Part shown: piece by piece, positions 25,163 through 35,498 of the stretch
Layout of the letters: each line of letters opens with the position of its first letter
How positions within the stretch are numbered: the first letter of the stretch is position 1
Assembly (NCBI GenBank): GCA_014800895.1
Contig: JAAVFG010000040.1
Location: 36,520-100,519 of the forward strand
Length of the DNA: 64,000 bases
Reading direction: 5' to 3'
Source of the DNA: Bacteroidales bacterium
GTDB taxonomy: Bacteria > Bacteroidota > Bacteroidia > Bacteroidales > Muribaculaceae
The notes under the pieces: model-generated
The model's input: the letters and a program-made list of their open reading frames with translations, nothing else
The model's database searches: none
Told to the model about the DNA's origin: nothing
Position numbers and translations under genes: made by a program

Positions 25163-26677
25163 TTAGAATACTGAGTTCAAAGCATCAATGATTGGCATGA
25201 AGCTTGTCCGGATGGTCTCGTTGAGCCAGTTGGGGAAGAAGCCGATTCCGGCGAGGCATACTATAAGTGTGACTGTCGCCAGACGCTCCCACCATTCTGC
25301 ATCTGTGAGCTCGCGGTGATGCTCATTATATACGGGTCCCATTATCACCTTGCCGACTACGCGGAGGATATATACAGCGGTGGTCACGATTGAGCTACAT
25401 GCGAGGATCACGAATATACGATAGAAGAGGTCGCTATGCTCAAACGAACCAAAGAAGATGGTCATTTCGGCTACGAAACCGGAGAGACCCGGCAGACCGA
25501 GTGAAGCGAAACCTGCTATCATATAGCAAACTCCCAAGTAAGGCATAATCTGCATCATTCCTCCCATCTCGCGGATGTCGCGGGTGTGAGTGCGTCCGTA
25601 GATCATACCTATCAATGCGAAGAAGAGTGCTGTCATCAGACCGTGTGAAAGCATCTGGAGGATACCACCGGTCATCGCTGTCTCATTGAGCATGAGGATA
25701 GCGAAGAGCACCATTCCACAGTGTGACACTGAAGAGTATGCATTGATATATTTGAGGTCGTTCTGAACGCATGCGCAGAATGCACCGTATACTACCGAGA
25801 TACCTGTCATGATTATGAAAATCCATGATAGCTCCTGAGCGGCTGCCGGAAGAAGGAAGATTGCGATGCGGAAGCATCCGTATCCACCAAGCTTCATAAG
25901 AACGCCGGCATGAAGCATTGATACGGCTGTCGGAGCACAAGCATGACCGACTGGTGACCATGTGTGGAAAGGGAACATTGCTCCCAATACGCCGAAGCCT
26001 ACGAATGTGAAACAGAAAAGGAGAGTCTGCCAGCTCGGATCAATAGAGGCGTTATGGGAAATCTCAAGGATATTCCATGTATGTACTCCTCCTTCGGGCG
26101 TACCGTGCCAGTAGATGCCGAGAAGACCGAGCATCAGGAATGCCGAACCTCCCATCAGCATCAGCGTAAGCTTCATCGCCGCATATTCCTTACGGCCTGT
26201 ACCCCAAACACCGATAAGTAGATACATCGGAATCAACGCTACCTCATAGAACATGAACATGGTGAACATGTCGATGGAGATAAAGAACCCGAATACACCT
26301 GTAGAGAGGAGACAGAACCATAAGAAGAAATTCTTTGGAAGCGGATTAATTTTCCAAGATGCGAATGAACCTGCAAAAACGATAATGCTTGACAGAAGGA
26401 GCATCAGAACGGATATGCCGTCTACTCCTACCGCAAGATGTATATTGAGAGGAGCATACCACATCCAGCTCCCTTGGAAGAGCATTTCAGATGTGTCGCC
26501 GGCTGCACGAAGACCAAGGAAGTCAACTACAAGCCAGATCGACATGGCGAGCAGGACAACAGAGCCTGCCACCATTACCCCGCGGATAGCCTTCATATTG
26601 CTATTGCTGCAACATGCCAGACCTGCCATCATCAGGACGGGGACGATTACAAACCAGATTAATATATTACTGAACAT
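25163..26677 (-). CDS. nuoM: Complex I subunit M
   Basis: Proton-pumping antiporter-like subunit, 504 residues and about 14 helices. Family sequences include FFISIDMFTMFMFYEVALIP, FPFHTWSPVGHACAPTAVSM and ASLGLPGLSGFVAEM. It lies between nuoL (36 bases upstream) and nuoN in the same direction, consistent with co-transcription and adjacent placement in the membrane arm. Confidence 0.96.
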   Translation of the reverse strand: MFSNILIWFVIVPVLMMAGLACCSNSNMKAIRGVMVAGSVVLLAMSIWLVVDFLGLRAAGDTSEMLFQGSWMWYAPLNIHLAVGVDGISVLMLLLSSIIVFAGSFASWKINPLPKNFFLWFCLLSTGVFGFFISIDMFTMFMFYEVALIPMYLLIGVWGTGRKEYAAMKLTLMLMGGSAFLMLGLLGIYWHGTPEGGVHTWNILEISHNASIDPSWQTLLFCFTFVGFGVLGAMFPFHTWSPVGHACAPTAVSMLHAGVLMKLGGYGCFRIAIFLLPAAAQELSWIFIIMTGISVVYGAFCACVQNDLKYINAYSSVSHCGMVLFAILMLNETAMTGGILQMLSHGLMTALFFALIGMIYGRTHTRDIREMGGMMQIMPYLGVCYMIAGFASLGLPGLSGFVAEMTIFFGSFEHSDLFYRIFVILACSSIVTTAVYILRVVGKVIMGPVYNEHHRELTDAEWWERLATVTLIVCLAGIGFFPNWLNETIRTSFMPIIDALNSVF

Positions 26678-26713
26678 GATGTAATGTTAATTAGCTATTT
26701 GCAATATGAAGAT

Positions 26714-28636
26714 TTAAAGAATACATATCCATGTGATTCCGGCAAGCAGAAGTGCCCCGAGGAAATACCATACTACATAAGACTGTACGCTTCCGCTCTG
26801 CATCCCTTTGATCTTCACTGATACAAACTGCGCCATTGTTGCGAATGAATCCATTGTAGCGTCAATGATATGCTTGTCAAACCATGCAATGGCTTTACAT
26901 ATACCTCCGAAAATAAGCTTGCGTGTAACGAAGAGATAAATCTCATCCCAGTAGAAGCGGCGGTGGGCTGCTTCCCAGAGAGCGGGGAAAGCATTCTTCA
27001 TTGCTGCAGGCTTGTTATTCTTTTTCATGTAGAGCCAGCCGGCAAAGAGAATGGCAACGACCGCTACTGTCAATGAAGTTGCTGCTACGGTCGGATCTAT
27101 ATGTATGTTGTAAGGCTCACGATTCCAGGTCACGAAATGACCGAAAGGTATAAAGCCGGCAACACATGATACCAACGCAAGGATAATCAAGGGAAGTGAC
27201 ATCTGCCAGGGAGCATCATGAGGCTTATGCTCTTTGTAGTGAGGATTCTCCTCCCACCAGAATACCATGAAGTACATACGGAACATATAGAAAGCTGTCA
27301 GTCCAGCCACCATCGTCATCCAGTAGCCCCAGAATCCGCTGTATGCGAACATCGCGCTTAACATCTCATCTTTGGAGAAGAAGCCGGAGAAGGGCCAGAT
27401 ACCTGCGATTGCCAAACATCCGATAAGGAATGTCCAGTGAGTGATCGGCATATATTTGCGGAGACCTCCCATCGCAGTATAATTATTGCTATGCACTGCA
27501 TGAATAAGCGCACCCGCTCCGAGGAAGAGGAGAGCCTTGAACATTGCGTGTGTGAACAAGTGGAACATTGACGCCATGTAGCCTAATCCCTCATGAAGAT
27601 CGGGACGAGCCACACCCAACGATACCATCATGAATGCTATCTGAGAAATGGTGGAGAATGCAAGGATTCTCTTAATATCTATCTGACAGCATGCCACTAC
27701 TGCCGCATAGAAAGCTGTGATTGCGCCAACCCATACGATGAAATTCATCGCTGTCTCCTCGAGGAGATAAAGGGGGAACATTCGTGCCACGAGATAGACA
27801 CCTGCCACGACCATGGTAGCGGCATGGATAAGTGCTGACACAGGGGTCGGACCCTCCATCGCATCCGGGAGCCAGATATGAAGAGGAAGCATCGCTGATT
27901 TACCCATACCTCCGGAGAAGATGAGCACGAGCGCCCATGTCAATACTGATGCTCCGAGGAAAGTTGCACCTCCTGTAGAGAGAAGCACGCTTCCGGGGTC
28001 GGTGGTAAGATCAATGAAATTGAATGAGGGGAAGTAGAAGGTAAGGATAAGGATACCCACCAACATTCCGAAATCGGCAAAACGTGTTACGATAAATGCC
28101 TTCTTCGCCGCTGATACAGCTGAAGGCAACTTATAGAAGAATCCGATGAGAAGGAATGAAGAAACACCCACAAGCTCCCAGAAAATATACATCTGGAAAA
28201 TGTTGGTTGCCACTACAAGTCCTAACATAGAGAATGTAAAGAGTGCGAGAAAAGCGTAATAACGCTGGAACCCGCCCTCATGCTCCATGTAGCCCCAGCT
28301 ATAGAGATGCACCATGAATGAGATCGTGGAAATGACGATAAGCATCATAGCGCAAATCGGATCAAGAAGGAAACCTATCTTCACCACCAAACGCTCGGTG
28401 AAGGCAAGCCATGTCGTGTCAAAGAGCTGGACCTGGGTGCGAACCCCGTCCACAACATATTCCTCTCCGAAGAAATAGCGGAAAGCAACTGTATAACATA
28501 TCGCAAGAAGTGCTGCATTAGCCGTGATTCCAAGGATACCGGCTACCTTTCGCGGCATCTTCACGCCACCGATACCCAACACAAGAAACATTGTGAAAGG
28601 TATCGCCAGAATTAATATAGGAAGTGTTATGCCCAT
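26714..28636 (-). CDS. nuoL: Complex I subunit L
   Basis: Distal antiporter-like subunit of the membrane arm, 640 residues. The signature LPLHIWLPDAMEGPTPVSAL is present, as are SPF-like DPICAMMLIVIS and GIWPFSGFFSKDEML. The C-terminus carries the long lateral helix that runs along the membrane arm, ending in a final transmembrane segment (VWYFLGALLLAGITWICIL). Spacing to nuoK is 32 bases. Confidence 0.96.
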   Translation of the reverse strand: MGITLPILILAIPFTMFLVLGIGGVKMPRKVAGILGITANAALLAICYTVAFRYFFGEEYVVDGVRTQVQLFDTTWLAFTERLVVKIGFLLDPICAMMLIVISTISFMVHLYSWGYMEHEGGFQRYYAFLALFTFSMLGLVVATNIFQMYIFWELVGVSSFLLIGFFYKLPSAVSAAKKAFIVTRFADFGMLVGILILTFYFPSFNFIDLTTDPGSVLLSTGGATFLGASVLTWALVLIFSGGMGKSAMLPLHIWLPDAMEGPTPVSALIHAATMVVAGVYLVARMFPLYLLEETAMNFIVWVGAITAFYAAVVACCQIDIKRILAFSTISQIAFMMVSLGVARPDLHEGLGYMASMFHLFTHAMFKALLFLGAGALIHAVHSNNYTAMGGLRKYMPITHWTFLIGCLAIAGIWPFSGFFSKDEMLSAMFAYSGFWGYWMTMVAGLTAFYMFRMYFMVFWWEENPHYKEHKPHDAPWQMSLPLIILALVSCVAGFIPFGHFVTWNREPYNIHIDPTVAATSLTVAVVAILFAGWLYMKKNNKPAAMKNAFPALWEAAHRRFYWDEIYLFVTRKLIFGGICKAIAWFDKHIIDATMDSFATMAQFVSVKIKGMQSGSVQSYVVWYFLGALLLAGITWICIL

Positions 28637-28668
28637 ACTGTTTTATATCGTTATATGCCTCTGACTGA

Positions 28669-28980
28669 TCAGTGGCGCATTTCTTTTGCAGAATTTATAT
28701 CCGTATTGCCGAGAGCACGATAGATATTGATAATGATTGCGATGGCAACTGCAGTCTCAGCGGCTGCGATAGCTATTGCAAACAGTGTGAACATCATACC
28801 TTCCATCTCTCCGGGAAACAGGAAGCGGTTGAAAATTACAAAATTCAGATCGGCGCTATTCAGTATAAGCTCAAGAGAAATGAGCATAGCCACCATATTC
28901 TTGCGAGTAACAAACCCGAAAACGCCGCATGTGAACATTAACACACTGGGCACAAGATACCATAACATACTTAAATCCAT
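28669..28980 (-). CDS. nuoK: Complex I subunit K
   Basis: Small three-helix subunit (103 residues, usual length about 100) of the membrane arm. The buried glutamates of the proton path are visible in ISLELILNSADLNFV and AAAETAVAIAIIIN. It starts 6 bases after the nuoJ stop and precedes nuoL. Confidence 0.96.
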   Translation of the reverse strand: MDLSMLWYLVPSVLMFTCGVFGFVTRKNMVAMLISLELILNSADLNFVIFNRFLFPGEMEGMMFTLFAIAIAAAETAVAIAIIINIYRALGNTDINSAKEMRH

Positions 28981-28986
28981 AGTCTC

Positions 28987-29514
28987 TTATCTTTTACGGG
29001 CCACTACTACGCCACCGATTATACATGCCAAAAGTAATACACTCACTGCCTCGAAGGGGAGCAGATACTGGAATTTCTCTGAGCCTACAAGTGCAGTACC
29101 GATCTCATGCATTGTGATCTGCTCGCCTGCATTAATCATCTCTGTCAAGGATGCTCCATGAAGCAGGGGCATATTGAAGAGAGCAAAGAGAAGCACTACG
29201 AGGGAAACCACTGACACCGTGATACCGATAGCTCTTTTGTGATGGGTTAAGACACTCTCCTTTTCATCGGGTCGACGTGTGAGAAGGATTGAAAATACGA
29301 AAAGCACCATGATGCCTCCCGCGTAAACCGCAATCTGCACAGCTCCCAAGAACTGATATCCTAACTGAAAATAGAATATCGCTGTCGATAAGAGCACGAA
29401 GAGCAGATAAGTGGCGCTACGCAATATCTTCCTTGTTGTGACTGCCATCACAGAGAAGACCACCATTGCTATTGCCACAATAAAATATAAAATTATATTT
29501 GCGACTGACTCCAT
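28987..29514 (-). CDS. nuoJ: Complex I subunit J
   Basis: Membrane-arm subunit with five helices, 175 residues. The conserved third helix is GAVQIAVYAGGIMVLFVFSI, and the C-terminus ends LLACIIGGVVVARKR. It follows nuoI by 27 bases and is nearly contiguous with nuoK. Confidence 0.95.
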   Translation of the reverse strand: MESVANIILYFIVAIAMVVFSVMAVTTRKILRSATYLLFVLLSTAIFYFQLGYQFLGAVQIAVYAGGIMVLFVFSILLTRRPDEKESVLTHHKRAIGITVSVVSLVVLLFALFNMPLLHGASLTEMINAGEQITMHEIGTALVGSEKFQYLLPFEAVSVLLLACIIGGVVVARKR

Positions 29515-29541
29515 TTATGATGTTAATTTAGTTTTCAGTTC

Positions 29542-30144
29542 TTACGCTTTATCTGCCTTAGGCGCCTCTTTCGGAGCCGTTGCCATTTCAGGCTTTGCTG
29601 CCGGAGCGGCAGATACAGGCTTTGCTGCCGGAGCGGCTGCAGGTGCAGGTTTGGCTGCCGGTGCAGGCTTCGGAGCAGGAGCCGGATCAGCCACCTCAGG
29701 GCGATAGTTTAGCTTCTTGATTAGTTTATCTCTTGTGAATACAGCCTGCTCGAAGTCGTTAGAAAATTCCAATGCATCCTGAGGGCAGGTAGTGACACAA
29801 AGCATACAGAATGTACAGCTGCCGAGATCATATAGATACTCGTCAAGTTTACGCTTCTTCTTTCCGTCGGGAAGATCCACCATCTTTGTCTTGAGAGTGA
29901 TCGTGCCGTTCGGACAATTCATCTGGCAGATACCGCAGGCGATACATCTGTGTCTGCCCTCGGCATCATATTTCAATGTAAGTTCCGCTCTAAAGCGGTC
30001 AGCTATATTGAGTGTAGCACGATTCTCAGGATACTGCTCCGTAATCTTAGGAGTAACCAACTCCTTTCCGGTAACACCCATACCTGTCAAAAGGCTCTTC
30101 ACACCGCTGCCGACTGAGCTGAAATACTCTTTAATATTGCCCAT
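29542..30144 (-). CDS. nuoI: Complex I subunit I with a Pro/Ala-rich tail
   Basis: Carries the two 4Fe-4S clusters N6a and N6b in the peripheral arm. The ligand motifs are CIACGICQMNCP (about residues 67-78) and CTFCMLCVTTCP (about 111-122). Residues 1-150 are the normal protein. The last 50 residues are a low-complexity Ala/Pro/Lys tail (PAPAPKPAPAAKPAPAAAPA type) not needed for cluster binding. It starts 38 bases after the atpG stop, so this is the right-hand junction where the nuo genes resume after the ATP synthase genes. Confidence 0.95.
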   Translation of the reverse strand: MGNIKEYFSSVGSGVKSLLTGMGVTGKELVTPKITEQYPENRATLNIADRFRAELTLKYDAEGRHRCIACGICQMNCPNGTITLKTKMVDLPDGKKKRKLDEYLYDLGSCTFCMLCVTTCPQDALEFSNDFEQAVFTRDKLIKKLNYRPEVADPAPAPKPAPAAKPAPAAAPAAKPVSAAPAAKPEMATAPKEAPKADKA

Positions 30145-30182
30145 TGTCTAATTTCAATGTGTTTCTAATATACTGATTGTTG

Positions 30183-31070
30183 TTATCTTTCCACCTGGCC
30201 TCCGAGAATATCAAGGAGTTCTGTGGTAATGCTCTCCTGACGCAACTTGTTATACTCAAGCTGAAGAGCGTCATAGAGCTTCTTGGCATTATCATTCGCC
30301 GCCTGCATCGCCATAACGCGCGCAGCCTGTTCCGATGCACGGTTCTCAACCGTAATCTCTTGCATTGAAGAGGTCACAAACATCGGAAGCACCTCATTGA
30401 ATATGCTATTGGGATCCGGCTCGAAGATATAGAGTTGATTCTCTTCGGAGCGACTCTCCCCCTGGAGCAATTCATCCGCCAATACCGGGAAAAGCTGATC
30501 GGTTGTAAGTCTCTGCTTTCCCATTGAGATGAACCGCATATATACCACCTCTACCAAATCTGTCGCGCCGTTTACGAAATTGTCCCGGAGAGTATGGGTC
30601 AGTTCGTTGACCTTCTCCCCTCCCATCTTGCTGTCTACCCCCTCGGGAACAATTACATCAAGATGCGGACCTTCCAGCTTCCTGACAGCCTTTGCCATTT
30701 TAGAGCCTATGGGATAGATGCTGATTTTAACATCTTTCCCATAAGCCTCTTTTATGCGGGATATTTCAATAAGCAGACCCTTGAAGATATTAATATTATA
30801 AGCACCGCAAAGACCATCGTCAGATCCATACACCACGATTGAGGCATGGCGCACTTCACGAGGCTCAATCAACGGGGAGTTAAAATTCTCGTCTGTAGAT
30901 AGAATATGCCCCATAATCGACTGAATCTGCTCTTTGAATGGAGCCAACTTCTTTAAAGCCTGCTCATTCTGATGCACTTTAGCCGAAGATATCATCTTCA
31001 TGGCGCCGGTGATTTTCTCACTTGATGCCACCGAGCCGATGCGTGTCTTTAATTCCCTTAGGGTTGCCAT
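30183..31070 (-). CDS. atpG: ATP synthase F1 gamma subunit
   Basis: Central rotor shaft of F1, 295 residues. The N-terminal helix reads ATLRELKTRIGSVASSEKIT and the C-terminal helix ASEQAARVMAMQAANDNAKK then LQLEYNKLRQESITTELLDI, which together form the coiled-coil shaft. It is the last of the eight atp genes, 34 bases after atpA, and nuoI follows after 38 bases with no terminator between. Confidence 0.96.
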   Translation of the reverse strand: MATLRELKTRIGSVASSEKITGAMKMISSAKVHQNEQALKKLAPFKEQIQSIMGHILSTDENFNSPLIEPREVRHASIVVYGSDDGLCGAYNINIFKGLLIEISRIKEAYGKDVKISIYPIGSKMAKAVRKLEGPHLDVIVPEGVDSKMGGEKVNELTHTLRDNFVNGATDLVEVVYMRFISMGKQRLTTDQLFPVLADELLQGESRSEENQLYIFEPDPNSIFNEVLPMFVTSSMQEITVENRASEQAARVMAMQAANDNAKKLYDALQLEYNKLRQESITTELLDILGGQVER

Positions 31071-31104
31071 TTTATTTCTTTATTCTGTTTCGCTTACTAT
31101 TCTC

Positions 31105-32691
31105 TTACTTCTTCGCTGAAGATGCTATGCGATCAGCCACTTCGGTTGCAACCTTTGTAAGCTGCTCCTGCACATCGTCGGTAAGAAGTCCCTTGCGCAA
31201 TTCATCCAGTGCTCCGGGATAAGTCATCTTGAGCTGCTGGAGGAACTGCTCCTCGAAGTCATGCACCTTGTCAAGAGGCACATTCTCCAACAGACCGTTT
31301 ACACCGCAATAGATCACTGCTATCTCATTCTCCACCGGCCAGGGATGATACTGGGGTTGGATGAGGAGCTGCTGGTTCTTACGTCCACGGTCGATCACTC
31401 GCGCTGTCACCGGGTCTATATCACCACCGAATTTGGTGAATGACTCAAGCTCGCGATACTGAGCCTGCGCAATCTTTAACGTACCGGCTACCTTCTTCAT
31501 TGCCTTGATCTGAGCATTTCCACCCACTCGGGATACCGAGATACCAACGTTGATTGCAGGACGTATACCCTGGTTGAAGAGATTGGTCTCAAGGAATATC
31601 TGACCGTCTGTAATTGAAATTACATTGGTCGGGATATATGCGGATACGTCTCCCGCCTGAGTCTCGATAATCGGAAGAGCAGTAAGCGAACCGCCACCTT
31701 TTACCATCGGTTTCAAAACTTCCGGAAGATCGTTCATCTCCTCCGCTACTTTCTGATCCTTGATAATTTTAGCGGCACGTTCCAACAGACGGGAATGGAG
31801 ATAGAAGATATCACCTGGATATGCCTCACGTCCGGAAGGACGCTTGAGGATAAGAGAGATCTCACGATAAGCCACCGCCTGCTTTGAAAGATCATCATAA
31901 ACGATGAGAGCGTCACGACCTGTATCTCGGAAGAATTCTCCGATCGCCGCCCCTGCGAAGGGTGCGTAGTAACGTGAGGTAGCGGAATCCGAAGCATTGG
32001 CGGCTACCACGATGGTATAGTCCATCGCTCCATATTTGGTCAGGGTATTGACGATAGCCGCCACTGTTGAGGCTTTCTGACCGATAGCTACATAGATACA
32101 GTAAACGGGCTCTCCTTTCTCAAAATTCTCACGCTGATTCAGGATGGTGTCAAGAGCAATAGCTGTCTTACCTACCTGACGGTCGCCGATGATAAGCTCA
32201 CGCTGTCCGCGACCGATAGGAATCATTGAGTCTACAGCCTTGATACCAGTCTGAAGAGGCTGATTCACGGGTGAACGATAGATAACACCCGGAGCCTTAC
32301 GGTCAAGAGGAAGATTGATACGTTTCCCCTCAATGGGTCCTTTACCGTCGACCGGCTCGCCGAGAATATTGATTACACGTCCGAGCATGCCGTCGCCTAC
32401 AGGTATAGAAGCAATCTCTCCCGTACGCTTCACTGACATATTCTCAGTTACGGAATTTACCTTATCGAGAATCACAACGCCGACGTTGCTCTCCTCAAGG
32501 TTGAGAGCCACGCCCTTGGCGCCGTTCTCAAACTCTACAAGCTCATTGGATCTTACATTCTCAAGTCCGTAGACATGCGCTACGCCGTCGCCAACGCTAA
32601 GCACTGTGCCCACCTCTTCAAATTTGACTTTTGAATTGATGTTTTCGAGCTCTTGTTTTAAAACATCTGATATTTCGCTGGGATTGAGCAT
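31105..32691 (-). CDS. atpA: ATP synthase F1 alpha subunit
   Basis: Non-catalytic nucleotide-binding subunit of F1, 528 residues. Walker A is [10 protein letters not shown] (Val where Thr is common), preceded by the family block [15 protein letters not shown]. The arginine-finger region [20 protein letters not shown] is intact. It starts 3 bases after the atpH stop codon, which indicates tight coupling. Confidence 0.97.
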   Translation of the reverse strand: MLNPSEISDVLKQELENINSKVKFEEVGTVLSVGDGVAHVYGLENVRSNELVEFENGAKGVALNLEESNVGVVILDKVNSVTENMSVKRTGEIASIPVGDGMLGRVINILGEPVDGKGPIEGKRINLPLDRKAPGVIYRSPVNQPLQTGIKAVDSMIPIGRGQRELIIGDRQVGKTAIALDTILNQRENFEKGEPVYCIYVAIGQKASTVAAIVNTLTKYGAMDYTIVVAANASDSATSRYYAPFAGAAIGEFFRDTGRDALIVYDDLSKQAVAYREISLILKRPSGREAYPGDIFYLHSRLLERAAKIIKDQKVAEEMNDLPEVLKPMVKGGGSLTALPIIETQAGDVSAYIPTNVISITDGQIFLETNLFNQGIRPAINVGISVSRVGGNAQIKAMKKVAGTLKIAQAQYRELESFTKFGGDIDPVTARVIDRGRKNQQLLIQPQYHPWPVENEIAVIYCGVNGLLENVPLDKVHDFEEQFLQQLKMTYPGALDELRKGLLTDDVQEQLTKVATEVADRIASSAKK

Positions 32692-32694
32692 TTT

Positions 32695-33240
32695 TTAATT
32701 GCTTCTTATGAGGTTATGACGTAATTGTTCTAGTTCGTTGCTGATTGATGCATCCATTCTTACAGAATCAACATCAATGATAAAGCCTCCTATGATCTCC
32801 GGATCGACTGCTTCGGAGTATTCAAACGTAGTATCCTTGAAAGATTTCTCCACTACATCATGAAGCTTTTTCATCTCCTGAGGGTCAAGCTTCACTGCTG
32901 TTACAATCTTTACCTGAGATATGTTGTTGGCCTTTCGATAGATGTCTCTGTAAGCGTAAGCCATCAGATAAGCGAACTCCTCTCTCTTATGATCGAGAAT
33001 CAGCTTGACAAACCGTTTATAATCTTCACCCGGATTCTTTCCGGCTGCCGAGATCAACAGTCGTTCCTTGTCAGCCGGCTCCACAAAGGGATTCGACAAT
33101 ACTTTAGATAATTCGGGATTCTGCTGAAATGAGGTGATAACATTCTTCATCTCCTCATACACCCTCCCGGCGCTTTTCGTCTCCAAGGCAAATTTATAAA
33201 GAGCCTTGGCATATCTTTGCGGTATCAATCCGGATATCAT
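32695..33240 (-). CDS. atpH: ATP synthase F1 delta subunit
   Basis: Links F1 to the peripheral stalk, 181 residues. The helical N-terminal domain starts MISGLIPQRYAKALYKFALE, and the C-terminal family motif is EYSEAVDPEIIGGFIIDVDS with SISNELEQLRHNL. It lies between atpF (7 bases) and atpA (3 bases). Confidence 0.95.
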   Translation of the reverse strand: MISGLIPQRYAKALYKFALETKSAGRVYEEMKNVITSFQQNPELSKVLSNPFVEPADKERLLISAAGKNPGEDYKRFVKLILDHKREEFAYLMAYAYRDIYRKANNISQVKIVTAVKLDPQEMKKLHDVVEKSFKDTTFEYSEAVDPEIIGGFIIDVDSVRMDASISNELEQLRHNLIRSN

Positions 33241-33247
33241 CGGCTTA

Positions 33248-33742
33248 TCAGTTTTTCTCTATTTCGTCCAATAATTTATCGACAAGCTGCTTCTGTGCGG
33301 CATCGCTCTTCATCTGGCTGCGCACCATCTTCTCTGCGATGTCGATAGAGAACTTGCCGACTTCATTTCTAAACTGAAGTTCGGCTTCCTTACGCGCCTG
33401 CTCGATGCTCTGCTTGGCAGCATCCATCTCACGGCGTGCGGCTTCGGCAGCCTCCTGCTTCGCCTGCTCGATGATTTCAGTCTTCATCTTAGCAGCCTCG
33501 CGAAGCATCTCTGCCTGTTTAGCCTGAGCCTCCTCTACATATTTCTTGGCTTCGTCCCGGGCGCTGTCAAGCTGCTCCTTGGCCTTCCTGGCATCCTCCA
33601 CGCCCTGGTCTATAGTATTGGCTCTGTTTTCCATACTCTTGATGATTACAGGCCAACCCCATTTCGCAAGCACGAGGAATAACAGGATGAACGCTATGAA
33701 CATCCAGAAAACCAAGCCAAAATCGGGCGTGAATAATTCCAT
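33248..33742 (-). CDS. atpF: ATP synthase Fo b subunit
   Basis: Peripheral stalk subunit, 164 residues. A single N-terminal transmembrane helix (GLVFWMFIAFILLFLVLAKW) leads into a long, highly charged helix rich in Ala, Glu, Lys and Gln, as expected for the stalk dimer. It is separated from atpE by 86 bases that contain a hairpin. Confidence 0.96.
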   Translation of the reverse strand: MELFTPDFGLVFWMFIAFILLFLVLAKWGWPVIIKSMENRANTIDQGVEDARKAKEQLDSARDEAKKYVEEAQAKQAEMLREAAKMKTEIIEQAKQEAAEAARREMDAAKQSIEQARKEAELQFRNEVGKFSIDIAEKMVRSQMKSDAAQKQLVDKLLDEIEKN

Positions 33743-33765
33743 TCTCTCTCTTTTTTTCTGTCCTG

Positions 33766-33810
33766 CCGGCGAAGATATTAAAGATATCAGTATCTCTAAA
33801 TCTTCGTCGG
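33766..33810 (-). other. Intercistronic hairpin between atpE and atpF
   Basis: An 11-base inverted repeat with one mismatch (ccgacgaagat / atcttcgccgg on the minus strand), plus an inner agata/tatct pairing. It is followed by an A-run rather than a T-run, so it is not a terminator. It probably marks or stabilises the 3' end of atpE mRNA. Confidence 0.5.
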
Positions 33811-33828
33811 ATGATACGAACAGTAATC

Positions 33829-34086
<258 letters not shown>

Positions 34087-34131
34087 TCAGATGATTTAAA
34101 TGTTGTTATTTTTTCTTTTATTAATTCTTTA

Positions 34132-35496
34132 TTAATGATTGAGATCGATGACATCTGCCTCTTTCTCTAACATTTTTCTCTCCGCTTCAGCTCCGGCTGC
34201 CGCTGCAGCTCCCTCGGGTGTGGAAGGGTGAGCTTTAGCGTGCTCCTCATCTCCATGTTCTATTGCCATGCCGATGAAGATAGTGGAGAGTGTGGTAAAT
34301 ACATATGCCTGTATAAAACTTACCAACACATCAAGGGCGAGCATAAAGAGGGAGAAGAGGATTGACACTACCGTTGTTGCTCCTGCCACTACCGCACCGA
34401 ATGATGCGAAGATGAAGATAAGCAAGGTAAGAGTTATCACAATCATGTGACCTCCCATCATATTCGCAAAGAGTCGGACACAAAGTGCCGCCGGCTTGGT
34501 GAACATTCCGAAAATCTCGATAAACTGCATGATCGGAAGCGGACACTTCAACCAGATTGGCACATCCGGCCAGAAAATTTCTTTCCAATAATGTTTCTTT
34601 CCGAATACATTGGTCATTATGAATGTCATCACCGCCAACACAAGGGTAATGGCAATATTACCTGTCAGATTGGCTCCTCCGGGGAAGATGACAATCAGAC
34701 CGAGAAGGTTCATGATTAAAATAAAGAAGAAACATGTGAGGAGATATGGTGCGAATTTCTTTGCGTTCTCTCCCAAAGTAGCCTTGATGGTACCTTCATA
34801 TACAAAAGATACAAGCAGTTCCATGAACCCCATCCCTTTTCTGGGTGCCTTCAGACCGTTGCGACGGTAGAAACGCACCAACGACATCACAAGAACAAGT
34901 ACAATAATTGTCGAGATAAAAAGAGCGGCAACGTTCTTGGTGATTGAAATATCAAAAGGTCGATATTCGCGATAATAAGTGCCATCAACACAAACATAAC
35001 CATCAACAACAGGATAACCTTCCTTCACTGTATCTTCTCCTTGAGTTTGCTTAAGTTTTACATCAAGCTCTTTCTGCTCGGAGGAAGAGAGAGGGAAGAT
35101 CTGCACCACTTTATCCTTATGAGTAGAGATGTGTGCGATAACGAAAGAATAAGTCTTTCCATCCTTTTCTATCGTCTTCACAACAGGCTCAAGCTCTTTA
35201 TGAACTTTCCCATGTTTCTCAACGTCTTCAATCCTTGTGAGGTCGCCGGAAGAGAAACAGAACCATTTTCCATCCTCTGCTTTTACTATCACAGGAAGAG
35301 GGATGCGATATACATGCACGAAGGGCACTTCCCAACCGTAACCGTCGCCAAGATGCTCGAAAATAATTTCTTTCACATCAAGGTCTTCCTTCTCTCCCTC
35401 CTCTGACTCAGTCGCGGCAAAGGCGGAGAAAGGGACGGCGAGAAGAAGCGCCAGCATCATTAATATTTTAGATATTCTCTTCGTCATAATATCCAT
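34132..35496 (-). CDS. atpB: ATP synthase Fo a subunit with an exported N-terminal extension
   Basis: Proton channel subunit. The usual a-subunit core begins near residue 200. The essential arginine is in ALCVRLFANMMGGHM, and the final helix reads VSFIQAYVFTTLSTIFIGMA. Before it lies a signal-like segment (RISKILMMLALLLAVPFSAFA) and about 150 residues of acidic, soluble sequence that should face the periplasm. This makes the protein 454 residues against about 270 in enterobacteria. The C-terminus has an acidic/Ala tail. The ORF track start (35511) overlaps atpC by 13 bases; the ATG at 35496, or the one at 35487, avoids this. Confidence 0.93.
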   Translation of the reverse strand: MDIMTKRISKILMMLALLLAVPFSAFAATESEEGEKEDLDVKEIIFEHLGDGYGWEVPFVHVYRIPLPVIVKAEDGKWFCFSSGDLTRIEDVEKHGKVHKELEPVVKTIEKDGKTYSFVIAHISTHKDKVVQIFPLSSSEQKELDVKLKQTQGEDTVKEGYPVVDGYVCVDGTYYREYRPFDISITKNVAALFISTIIVLVLVMSLVRFYRRNGLKAPRKGMGFMELLVSFVYEGTIKATLGENAKKFAPYLLTCFFFILIMNLLGLIVIFPGGANLTGNIAITLVLAVMTFIMTNVFGKKHYWKEIFWPDVPIWLKCPLPIMQFIEIFGMFTKPAALCVRLFANMMGGHMIVITLTLLIFIFASFGAVVAGATTVVSILFSLFMLALDVLVSFIQAYVFTTLSTIFIGMAIEHGDEEHAKAHPSTPEGAAAAAGAEAERKMLEKEADVIDLNH

Positions 35497-35498
35497 TT

